Source of the DNA: Achatina immaculata | Lineage: Eukaryota; Mollusca; Gastropoda; Stylommatophora; Achatinidae | Assembly: GCA_009760885.1 (NCBI GenBank) | Contig: CM019714.1 | Location: forward strand, 7,202,812 to 7,266,811 | Length of the DNA stretch: 64,000 nucleotides | Direction: 5' to 3' | Shown: positions 55,206 to 64,000 of the stretch, piece by piece | Layout of the letters: each line of letters opens with the position of its first letter | Numbering within the stretch: the stretch's first letter is position 1 | Notes under the pieces: generated by a model | Databases searched by the model: none | What the model saw: the letters and a program-made list of their open reading frames with translations, nothing else | What the model was told of the DNA's origin: nothing | Position numbers and translations under genes: made by a program

Positions 55206-55262
<57 letters not shown>
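55186..55262. repeat. (TTC)n and (TC)n microsatellite
   Basis: TTCTTCTTC passes into an uninterrupted CT run of about 50 bp. Confidence 0.95.
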
Positions 55263-55264
<2 letters not shown>

Positions 55265-55289
55265 CCTTAAGTCCCCAGGGCACATGAGG

Positions 55290-55700
55290 CTTCCGCTAGG
55301 GTTTTCTACAAATGGCTGTCCTTTGCTTTTTTTTCTGCTCTTGCCTAGGTGAGCCCCCTATTGCTCAACATCCTTTCTGTTGTCAACCCTTACTTCTGTT
55401 CCCTTGTGGTGTCCGTCTTAGTGCTATTTTTGGTAGTGAGTTGTCAGTCATTCGGAGCACATGTCCCAAGCATCGCCAGCGTCTTTCCCAACTAATTGTT
55501 GTCAGTGGTTTCATCTGCATTTCTGCCAACAAGATGTTATTTCTTATGGTGTTTGGCCAACATATTTTTCTAATTCTTAGTATACAATTAGTCTGGACAG
55601 AATTCAACTTATGTTCTACGGTTTTGGTGATTTGCCAGTATTCACTTCCATAGAGTAGTACACTTAGAACATTACTCTGAAATATCCTGATTTTAGTATT
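55290..55700 (-). mobile_element. LINE RT C-terminal fragment, separate family
   Basis: The minus strand reads VLLYGSEYW-type sequence near 55640, then LNSVQTNCILRIRKICWPN, NNILLAEMQMKPLTTISWER and RRWRCLGHVLRMTDN, followed by LPKIALRRTPQGNRSKG. This is the ILRI..WP...GHVLRM...P.GKRKRGRP C-terminus common to many invertebrate LINEs. It differs from the other families here. It sits within the minisatellite region, which resumes near 55710. Confidence 0.8.
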
Positions 55701-55709
55701 TATGCTTAG

Positions 55710-57765
55710 TTTTTTTTAGATTTCTAGTTGACCTTATTCTCATATATCTGGTGATCTTCTGCTCGCGTCTTTGTTTCTTCTTTTCCGCTCACATCTGGTT
55801 TTTTTGTCTGGTTTTGTGCTGTCATGACTGGTTGTTTTTGTTTCCTCATGTCTGGTAGCTCTTATCATCTCATTTCTGGTTGTTCATATCTTCTTATGTC
55901 TGGTTTTTCTTGTGCCCTCATGTCTGGATGCACTTATCATCTCATTTATGGTTGTTAATATCCCTTTATGTCTGGTTTTCTTGTACCTTCATGTCTGGTT
56001 GCATCTCATTTCTGGTTGTTCATATCCCCTTATGTCTGGTTTTTCTTGTGCCCTCATGTCTGGTTGTTCTTATTGATACATATCTGGTTTTTCTTCATCG
56101 CACATGCCTGGTTGCTCTCTTTCCTCATGTTTGTTTGTTCTTGCCCCCACAACTTTGTTTATTGTTGTACCGTCAAGTCTGATTGTTCTTCTCCTCTTAT
56201 GCGTGATTGTTTGAGTTCCCTCACGTCTGGTTCTTTTTCACGTATGTGCTGCATGCTCTTGTCACCACATCTCTGGTTGTTCTTATCTCCTCCTTTCTTG
56301 TTTTTCTTGTACCCTCATGTCTGGTTGTTCTTGTACCATCATGTATGGTTGTTCTTCTACCCTCGTGTCTGTTTGTTCTTCTCGCATGTCTGGTTGTTCT
56401 TGTCCCCTCTTATCTGGTTGTTCCTGTCCCCTCATGTCTGGTTGTTCTGATCCCATCATGTCTTGTTAATCTTCTTCTTGCATGTCTGGTTGTTGTTTTC
56501 TTCTCAAAGGTGTTTGATCTTCTATCCTCTTGTCTGATTATTCCTGTCCCCTCATGACTGGTAATTCTTATTCCCTCTTGATTGGTTGTTCTTGTTCCAC
56601 TAATGTCTGGCTGTTCTTATCCTCACATGTCTGCTGTTCGTAACCTTACATGACTGCTTTTCTTATCCTCAAATGTCTGGTTGTCCTTAATCTCACATGT
56701 CTATTTGGTCTAATCCTCACATGTCTGGTTGTTCTTGGGCGCCATGTCTTAGTGTTATCTGGATCTTCTTGTTTTCCGGATGTCTTGCTGTTGTTCTCCC
56801 CTCATGTCTGGTTATTTTTTTATTGTTCCAGCATTCCTGGTTGTTCTTGTCCCCTCATGTCTAGTTGTTCGTGTCTACTCATGTCTGTTTGTTCGATTTC
56901 TATAATGTCAGATTCTTTTCATCCCCACATGTCCAATTATTCTTGTTCCCTCACTTCTGGTTGTTTTTCTCCCCTCATCTTTGGTTGCTCTTGTCCTCTA
57001 ATGTCTGTAAGTTCCTGTCCCCTCATGTCTGGCTGTTCTTTTCCCATCATGTCTTGTTGTTTCTGTCCCATCATATCTGGCTGTTCTTGTCCTCTCATGT
57101 CTGGTTCTTTTTCTCTCCTCAAGTCTGGCTGTTCTTGTCACATAATGTCTGGTGCTTCGTAACCCCCCCCCCCCACTTCTGGTTGTTGTTATTCTCACAA
57201 GTCTGATTGTTTTTGTCCTATCGTGCCTGATTGTTCTTGTTCTAGCATGTCTGTTCTTTTTGGTCCCTTTATGTTTGGCTGTTCTTCTCCCTTCATGTCT
57301 TATATTTTCTTCTCGCATGTGTGGTTATTTTTCGTCTCGCAGATCTGGTTGTTCGTCATCTCGCATGTTTGGTTGTTCCTCTCTCATGTATGCTTGTTCT
57401 TCTCCCCTTATGTCTGATTGTTCTTCTTCTCGCATGTCTGGTTGCTCTTCTTCTGGCATATCTGTTGCTCTTCTTCTCTCATGTCTGGTTGTTCTTGTCC
57501 CCTCATTTCTGATTGTTTTTGTCCGCCCATGTATGGTTGTTATTATCCCCTCTTGGTAGATTGTTCTTGTCCTCTCATGTCTGATTATTCTTTTCCTGAC
57601 ATGTCGGGGTGTCCTTGTCCTCTAATGTATGTTTGTTTGTATCCACACATGTCTGGTTGTTCTCGTCCCCTCATGTGTTTTGTTCTTGTCCACACTTGTC
57701 TGGTTGTTCTTGTTCCCTCATATCCGACTGTTCTCTCCCCGAAGGTCTAGTGGTCACGTCGTCAA
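55710..57765. repeat. Giant degenerate 24-bp minisatellite, block 3
   Basis: Same MSGCSCPL-type unit as blocks 1 and 2, generally more degenerate. Contains a C12 run at 57163-57174. It ends near 57765 where unique AT-rich DNA begins. Confidence 0.93.
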
Positions 57766-58214
57766 AGATAACGTTCAAATTCATCTACTTGGAATGTCTT
57801 CATGACATTGTTCAAATGTGATAACAAATATAAAGCTCAAAATCAAACTTTTTGTACTACATAATTGACATTGTATAAATATAGAACAAAGAAATCTGAT
57901 TCACTGAACCTGCTTTCCACACATTTATCAGTGATTCACAACACGTGCACATCTGTTTTTTGTTTTTTTTTCATATTCTTTTGTTCTTATTTCTTCTTTA
58001 ATTTATTATTTTCTGCTTTCCATCTTCTGCTCTTCTTCTTATTTGCATTATCACGCATCACACAAACCCCCTCCCTAACACATACAGATTAATGAGTTTA
58101 ACTATGAAACATTCATGTGCATTTTTTTATGTCAAGGAATGATTAGGAGCCTTTAAAAAAATATTTGACAGTTTTCTCTTGTTAATCATCACTACGGATC
58201 GCTGTAAATTTACA
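57766..58214. other. No feature seen (intron)
   Basis: AT-rich DNA with TTCTT-rich patches between the array and the next LINE. Confidence 0.4.
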
Positions 58215-60065
58215 TCAGGTAAACTAAAAACATGAAGAAAGAAAAGCAACTGGGCCTGATAATATAACAATAGAAGAAATAGAGGCACTAGAGGAGACAG
58301 GAATAAAAATAATAACCAAGTTACTGAATGACATTTACAGCAGTGGTTATATGACCAGTGACTTGATTAAATCCACGTTTATAGCACTACTAAAGAAACC
58401 AGGTGCAAAGGAATGTGATGACCACCTGACTATCAACCTCTCATGTCACATAACGAAGCTACTTCTGAGAATCATTATGAGAAGAACAAGGAAAAAGATA
58501 AAAATGGAAACAGCAAATGAACAGTTAGGATTTGTTGAAGGAAAGGGAACACACAATGCCATGTATGCTTTATGAACACTAACAGCAAGAGCTTTAGAAG
58601 TACAGAAAAATATCTACTTATGCTTAATTGATTACATCAAGGCATTCGACAAGATGAAACATAATGAAATTATTAAAATGCTTGAAGACATCAACATAGA
58701 CGGCAAAGAACCGATGGTTGTAAAACATCTATACTGGCAGCAAGAAACAGCAATTCGAGTTGAAAATAGAACTGGAAAATATCAACCTATAAAACAAGGG
58801 GTGTGACAAGGATGTTACTATCTTCAGACCTTTGTTCTCTGTACAGAGAGAATATTATAAGAACAATCACCACAGAACCAGGCATAAAAATTGGAAGATA
58901 CAATATTAACAACCTTCGGTATGCTGACGACATAGTACTGATAGCTGAGAACCAACAAGACCTGCAAAATCTCTTGGATAAAGTCGCCAAAGAAAGTGAA
59001 CAGAATGGGTTTACTATGAACATCAAAAAGACAGAGACTATGGTTATATCTAAGAAACAAAATCCACCAGCATGCAGTATTAAATTAAGGCAGGTGCAGA
59101 AATTCAAATACCTTGGAGCAGTAATAACTTCATTCATTCATTCCTTTGCATGTCCCTTGCGGAACTTTGCCTCCCAAACAGCACTCCTGTAGGCCTCTCG
59201 GTTGTGAGCAAGATGGCCTGCTGCTGCTGCATCCATTTCCAGATCATCAACGATGTCTTGCAGCCATCTTCGTTTCGGTCTTCCTCTTTTTCTTTTTCCC
59301 ATTATGTATCCTTCCAATACGGTCTTCTCTAAATTATCATGACGTTTAATGTGTCCAAAATATTTCAGTTTTCTCTCTTTAATCCTCTTTACTAGCCAGC
59401 CTTCTTCAATATTAAGCTCTTGTAGTATAGATATATTTGTTCTTTTTTGTGTCCACGATATTTGGAGAACTCTTCTATAGCATTTACATTCAAAGGCATT
59501 TATGTGCTTCTCATAATAACTTCAGATGGGAAATGCAGAACAGAAATTAGGAACAGAATAGGCCAAGCAAAGACTGCATTTCAGAGAATGAGAAAAAAAT
59601 TAGCCAACACAACCTTATCAATGAATGTTAGAAAACGAGTCCTAAAATGCTATATTGAACCTATCTTGTTATATGGAAGTGAATCATGGAAATAGGCAAG
59701 TCTGCACATAAATCATTGGAAGCAGCAGAAATGTGATTTATTAGAAGGATGTTGCGAATTCCCTGGACAGCAAAAATAACTAATGAAGAATGTATGAGAA
59801 GAGCTGGAGAGATGAAAGATAATAGAAGGACATTGCACTTTCATAGGACATGCAATGAGAATAGCGGGCATTTACAATATTATAACAACAGGAAAAATAG
59901 AAGAAAGAAGATCAAGAGGAAGACCAAGAGAAATGATACTGGACAGTCTGACGGGATGGTGTGAGAGGAGATCACCAACTGAGCTGATGGCCCGCATGAA
60001 GGATCGTGTACTCTGGAGAAGCATAGTAGCAAACGGCAGTCGGCATGGCACCTGATGATGATGAT
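58215..60065 (+). mobile_element. LINE, RT fingers to 3' end (SRHGT-tail family), split by a nested LINE tail
   Basis: Reads ALEETGIKIITKLLNDIYSS, FIALLKKPGA, NEQLGFVEGKG, then LCLIDYIKAFDKMKHNEII (RT palm block A), QGCYYLQ, NNLRYADDIVLIAENQQDLQ and TMNIKKTETMVISKK. The insert at 59133-59513 interrupts at FKYLGAVIT; afterwards SDGKCRTEIRNRIGQAK follows in register, then PILLYGSESW and MLRIPWTAKITNEECMRRAG. It ends GSRHGT stop with TGATGATGATGA at 60065. It is closely similar to the nested copy at 1427-1841. Scattered stops (including one in GVRQG) make it inactive. Confidence 0.9.
59133..59513 (-). mobile_element. RTE-like LINE 3' end nested in the plus-strand LINE
   Basis: On the minus strand it encodes EKHINAFECKCYRRVLQISW, KERKLKYFGHIKRHDNLEK, then MGKRKRGRPKRRWLQDIVDD and GHLAHNREAYRSAVWEAKFR to a stop, with a GAATGAATGAATGAA tail at 59133. 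The 11-bp direct repeat TAATAACTTCA stands at 59122-59132 and 59514-59524. It is longer at its 5' end than the relative in the mariner (11715-11935) but nearly identical where they overlap, implying recent activity of the family. Confidence 0.92.
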
Positions 60066-60139
60066 GAAACTAAAATATTCTAGCAACATCGCCTACACTC
60101 TAGTGTAGGAGGCAGTGGATTGACGTCACGAACGACTAA

Positions 60140-61075
60140 CGTAGCTTAATTCATTCAGGCATACATATTGCCTAATAACACTTCAGATCAAACACTAACT
60201 CAGGAGGTGATCGACAACAAATACAACCCAGCTGAATGGACATATGTGTACACAGATGGATCTGCAGAAAAAAAGCTGTAAACATAAAGCGGGGTTGTGT
60301 ACAAAAGATACACAGATGAAAGACCAGGAAAAAAGCCTTTTCTACCGGAAGATTAACCAACTACAGAACAGAAGTACCCCCCACCCCCGAGAGCCCCTCA
60401 AAATACCAAAAACAGAAAACCAGTAGGTACTACCAAAAATAGCCTTTCTTCACAGACTGCCAGACACTTCTGGATCACTTCAAACAACGGCCCACAGGCA
60501 AACACACAGGAAATTACAACAGTAATAAAACAGCTTACACTATCAACAGCTGTGGCCTTACAATGGGTATTTTCCACTGTGGAAAAGCTGGCAATGAAAC
60601 AGCTGATATCATATCCAAAACTGCAACAGTCAAGATCAAACAGATCATACAGTTAACTACCAAGAGTCAAAAATTCTAATCTTGAACAATTGCGGATCCG
60701 AATGGATGCAACAACTGAAATCCAACAACGAAACACATCCAGTACATCAACTACAAAGACATCAGCAAATCATCCTCGTTCGCCTAAGGACAGGCCAGTG
60801 CAAACTACTAAGCCAACAACATCAACAAAAAATGTCTCACACAGACAAGTGAGTGGAGTCCAGACTCCTGAACATGTCCTACAAGAGTGCCCCAACCATG
60901 CAGACCTGAGGCGTGAGACATGGCCAGAGGACACAAGCTTGGGGCAAAAGCTTTGGTGCTCCTATCAGGATCTTGGAGAGGACTGCAGGCTTTGGCATGT
61001 CGATAGGGATAAGGATGTAATGTGACAAACAACCTCGAACGCAGAAGAAGAAGAATAAGAAGAAGAAGACTGCCA
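60140..61075 (+). mobile_element. RNase H-bearing LINE C-terminus, degenerate
   Basis: Reads EWTYVYTDGSAEK near 60235-60270 (first RNase H Asp), GKAGNETADIISKT-like sequence near 60580-60625, ILVRLRTGQCKLLS near 60775, and a downstream SRLLNMSYKSAPTMQT / CPNHADLRRETWPEDT segment, ending in CTCGAACGCAGAAGAAGAAG. Domain order matches the minus-strand copy at 30890-31980. Frames shift several times. Start approximate. Confidence 0.78.
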
Positions 61076-61430
61076 CAACTTAATTGATAAGACTTAGTTA
61101 AGCGATAGACAGATGTTAGCGGTTATGATGAACAGACGACTACACAATGTGTGGTTGTGGGTAGAGAGGGAAGGGATGTAAAAAAGTTTTCCGTTTTAAT
61201 TCAAGTTATGTCCCCTTTTCAAAGAACATATTTAGTATTTATCTCCGATTCTGTGTTTGCATGTGGCTCCTGTGTCTGTTAGCGAATTTCTCTAACGCTG
61301 TGTTCAAACTAAAATACTAACATTCTGTTATAGTTTCATACCGCACTCTTCGATGTTGTAGAAAAGAGAGATTTAAAATGTTAATTACACAAATCTTTAA
61401 ATCTGACTTAGTAGACTGTGAAATGTATCT
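61076..61430. other. No feature seen (intron of the minus gene)
   Basis: AT-rich DNA just 3' of the splice-donor repeat cluster, without an exon-like frame. Confidence 0.4.
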
Positions 61431-61439
61431 AGCTAGATC

Positions 61440-61690
61440 TGCTGTATATTATCATTTTGTGAGATGATAACAGTGTTAAAAAAGACAGATGCATCTCACC
61501 AGCTCTGTTACATATTATCACCTTATGAGATGATAACAATGCTAAAAAGAAAAAAGACAGATGCATCTCACCAGCTCTGTTGTATATTATCACTTTATGA
61601 GATGGTAACAATGCTATAAGGATAGATGCATCTCACCAGCTCTGTTGTATATTATCACTTTATGAGATGGTAACAATGCTAAAAGTATAG
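61440..61690 (-). repeat. Tandem repeat of 65-72 bp duplicating the lectin exon's splice donor
   Basis: Minus-strand units ACAACAGAGCTG|GTGAGATGCATCT recur with donor GT at 61570-61571, 61635-61636 and 61498-61499 in addition to the real donor at 61700-61701. Spacings are 65, 65 and 72 bp. Each unit also keeps about 20 bases resembling the exon end (ATAATATACAACAGAGCTG). A fourth, more decayed unit lies near 61430-61460. It lies immediately inside the intron after exon 61702-61920. Confidence 0.9.
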
Positions 61691-61701
61691 ATGCATCTCA
61701 C

Positions 61702-61920
61702 CAGCTCTGTTTATTATCATTACTGTGTGTATCAACTGCGGTCGGGAATATCGCACATAAAACCTTCCGGATATTCTATCACTTGTTTCATCAGTACGTG
61801 TGCAGTCATCAGGACCTACAGCCCTGTTACCATCCACAGCTTTACCTGGCCCATATTTGCCCTCGTCACGTAACAATGTCGATGACTGACTGGTGATTTG
61901 TTTCAGTGCTACATTGCGAC
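61702..61920 (-). CDS. Exon: N-terminal half of the FTP-type lectin domain, minus-strand gene
   Basis: This 219-bp (73-codon) phase 1-1 exon lies between TATTTCTTTTCAG and GTGAGA on the minus strand. It reads RNVALKQITSQSST, KYGPGKAVDGNR, DDCTRTDE and YSRPQLIHTVMIINRA. RNVAL, GP..AVDG, the C near residue 45 and the R-P..I..V.I.NR strand are FTP hallmarks (family knowledge). It has the same length and phase as plus exon 4589-4807 and begins with the same ten bases. It pairs with exon 41746-41964 across a 19.7-kb intron. The upstream exon with start codon and signal peptide is not identified before the window end. Confidence 0.88.
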
Positions 61921-62119
61921 CTGAAAAGAAATAATACAGCTATCACCAGTTTTATTGTTATGTTTATTTTCTTTACCTAAATAAAATATTGTTATGAACC
62001 TATTTTATTAAAACTTTACTTCAGTGTACACAGTTAAGGACTAACAAAAGAAAAGATATCACTACAAAAGAAAAGCACAGTACAAAATTTGCAAAACAAA
62101 ACAGTTTTGATAATTATAA
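61921..62119. other. Upstream intron of the minus gene; nothing identified
   Basis: AT-rich DNA between the lectin exon acceptor and the next minisatellite. Confidence 0.4.
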
Positions 62120-62298
62120 CCTCGTTGATACCACACCCGTGCAATGGAAATAATATCAAATCGTGTACCAAGATTAATACCACACCATGTATCACAATTA
62201 ATACAACCCAGTGCATCACAATTAATACCACCTCATGTACAACAATTAATACCACCTTATTTACCACAATTAATACCACCCTATTTAACACAATTAAT
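62120..62298. repeat. 24-bp minisatellite (ACAATTAATACCACCTCATGTACC), left part
   Basis: About seven degenerate copies. It continues at 63700-63960 after an inserted 1.4-kb element. Confidence 0.92.
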
Positions 62299-63699
62299 GG
62301 TTCTAAGGACTGCAAACTCGCCACAAACAGCCTCTGGCAGTCAAGTCCAGCTCCTGGCCTTCCCGTGGCAGAACTGTTTAAACTGACAGGAGAAGGGGCG
62401 AGGGCGAATATCTGGCGCCTGAAAACCAGTTACTTAGGGTTGATGACTGGCACGTTTGGTAGCTCATCTGCCGCTGTTGGCGAGATTTTCAGCTGCCGTG
62501 CGTGGAGCGGTGCTCTTCCCGGCCAATGAAGAAATTTGCAAATGAGGTTGCCGCGCAGCATCACTGCGGAAAAGGTGGTAGAAAGGATAAAGCGAAGCAA
62601 ACAGTCAAATCACGGCACCTCTGGTCTGGAGGTCGGCCACGTCCTGACTGCAATCATATCGGGTGAAATGCATGAACCGGCTTGTTCCAGAGATTAAGAC
62701 ACTGCTGGCGAAACTCTTCAAATGCCGCGCGTGGAGTGAGGCTCCTCCCGGTTAAGGAGTAAATGCGGAAAAGAAATAAAGGTTGCTGTTCGGCGCCGAA
62801 GGGAAAAGGTGGTGGAAAGTGAAGTTTAACCGCTGTGTCCAGTAGTATCGCTACGAGAGCTATACCACGGCACTTCTGCTCTAGAGGCCGCCCACGTCCG
62901 AAATACACCTACACTGGTGAAATATGCCTAAACCGGCACACACCAGAGGTGGAACTTGATGGCTAGACATGTCATGCCAACTCCTCTCTAGAGGTCGGTA
63001 ACGCCTGATAAACACCCATACTGGTGAATTTTGTCTAAACCGGCTCATACCAGGGGTGAATCTTGAAGGCTATGCATGTCACAGTACCTCTGCCCTAGAG
63101 GTCGGTCCCGTCCCAAACACGCCCATACTGGGATAATGCCTAAACCGGCTCAACCCAGGGGTAGAAGTCACTAGAGGCGAGGATTCGTCCTCCTGGACAA
63201 AAGCTCCATCCTGGTCACAACTAGGAAGGGTAGCGGCCACGACCGCAAAATGCTGAAGTCGGAGACACTGGACCAGGGAAGTCTAGGTAGGCAACCACCT
63301 CTCACCCGGCGGGGATGTTTGCGTAATCTAATCACGCTGAGGTTTTCCGGTGAGAAAGTCCAACCCTGGACTGGATGGGCTACCGCCTCTCACCCAGCGG
63401 GGATGCACTGATATCCTAAACACGTCGAGGTCTTCCGGTGAGAAAGTCCAACCCTAGACTAAACTGGTGCAATGAAAACCACGGTGTCACGCAATCCCGC
63501 TTCTGAGACCCACCAAGAATACAGGCTAAAGCACTGTGATACTCTGAACCCCTTGTGGTCCTCTCGTGGATCTCGTGTGGTCTATTTTGGATCACACAGG
63601 GGACCACGGGACCTAACGAGGACCACAGGCGTGAATTCAGTAGGTTCACAGTGCGGTTTTTTGTGGTAGAAGTGAACGAAGAAGAAGAAGAAGAAGACC
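62299..63699 (+). mobile_element. 1.4-kb non-coding interspersed element, copy 2
   Basis: Co-linear with 19268-20620 from GGTTCTAAGGACTG to GAACGAAGAAGAAGAAGAAG. Shared blocks include AACTGTTTAAACTGACAGGA, GAATATCTGGCGCCTGAAAA, CTGGTCACAACTAGGAAGGG and CTGAGGTTTTCCGGTGAGAA. Internal repeat number differs: two rather than three copies of the CTCACCCGGCGGGGATG unit at 63295-63470, and one more CTCTAGAGGTCGGT unit at 62880-63150. Both flanks are the same 24-bp minisatellite, so the borders of the element are well defined here. Confidence 0.85.
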
Positions 63700-63960
63700 A
63701 CAATTAATACCACCCCGTATAACGGAAATAATACCAACGTGTGTGTGTACCAGGATTAATACCACCTCATGTACCATAATTAATACCACCCAATTTACCA
63801 CAAATAATACCACCCCGTGTAACTGAAGTAATACCAACTTGTGTACCAGGATTAATACCATCTCATGTACCACAATTAATACCACCATATATACCACAAT
63901 TAAAGTACACCCTTGTAACGGAATTAATGCCAACTCCTGTAACGTAATTAATATCGCCCC
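63700..63960. repeat. 24-bp minisatellite (ACAATTAATACCACC), right part
   Basis: About ten degenerate copies, some with GTAACGGAATTAAT variants, continue the array left of the 1.4-kb element. Confidence 0.92.
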
Positions 63961-63965
63961 GTGTC

Positions 63966-64000
63966 AGTCATTTGCATATCACTTGCGGAACTTTGCCTCC
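63966..64000 (-). mobile_element. Start of another RTE-like LINE 3' end, cut by the window edge
   Basis: CAGTCATTTGCATATCACTT and GCGGAACTTTGCCTCC match the opening of the minus-strand copy at 21486-21520 (CAGTCATTTGCATGGCCTTG...). Confidence 0.8.

Noticed and set aside
62034..62324. Val/Leu-rich minus-strand frame resembling a membrane protein
   Set aside because: It is the minus-strand reading of the AATTAATACCACC 24-bp minisatellite.

Overview
The window reads as intron-rich animal DNA, most likely from a lophotrochozoan and probably a gastropod mollusc. The basis is short phase-1 exons with GT/AG borders scattered among kilobases of degenerate non-LTR retrotransposons, mariner elements, a tRNA-derived SINE and many minisatellites. 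No bacterial operon signals are present. The organism call is inference from gene and repeat style; no species marker is visible.

The only host genes I can support are two convergent paralogues. Both encode a fucolectin/tachylectin-4/pentraxin-1-type (FTP, F5/8-C-like) lectin domain split across two exons, followed by EGF-like repeats. The plus-strand gene has exons at 4589-4807, 8372-8587, 14391-14627, 25160-25290 and a short linker at 25670-25702. The minus-strand gene has exons, in transcript order, at 61702-61920, 41746-41964, 37796-38032, 34850-34981, 33684-33818 and a transmembrane exon at 32574-32688. Intron positions and phases match between the two. Neither start codon nor signal peptide exon is in view. 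No transmembrane exon was found for the plus gene, and its last EGF exon carries a 1-nt frameshift in an A7 run.

Everything else is repeat. From 1 to 3250 lies a decayed R2-like LINE with a second LINE nested in it. From 5.9 to 25 kb the introns of the plus gene hold LINE fragments, a mariner with intact-looking terminal inverted repeats and a LINE tail nested in it, a second mariner lacking its catalytic core, and the first copy of a 1.35-kb non-coding element. The 25.8-32 kb stretch between the gene tails is LINE debris, including an SGNH-hydrolase ORF1 and an RNase H domain. From 36 to 38 kb there is a twin-primed (5'-inverted) LINE and a SINE.

The dominant feature is a degenerate 24-bp minisatellite spread over about 42.6-57.8 kb, inside the 19.7-kb intron that separates the two halves of the lectin domain in the minus gene. 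It contains a CR1/jockey-like LINE with an internal 1273-bp tandem duplication, a 708-bp internal duplication and a homogenised 48-bp higher-order block. From 58 to 64 kb come another nested LINE pair, an RNase H LINE tail, tandem copies of the lectin exon's own splice donor, and the second copy of the 1.35-kb element inserted into yet another 24-bp minisatellite.

The most useful results are three independent nested LINE insertions with 11-bp target-site duplications, the duplicated splice donors, the paired 1.35-kb element whose tail resembles that of the RNase H LINE, and the large intronic array that is open in five of six frames and so produces long false ORFs.
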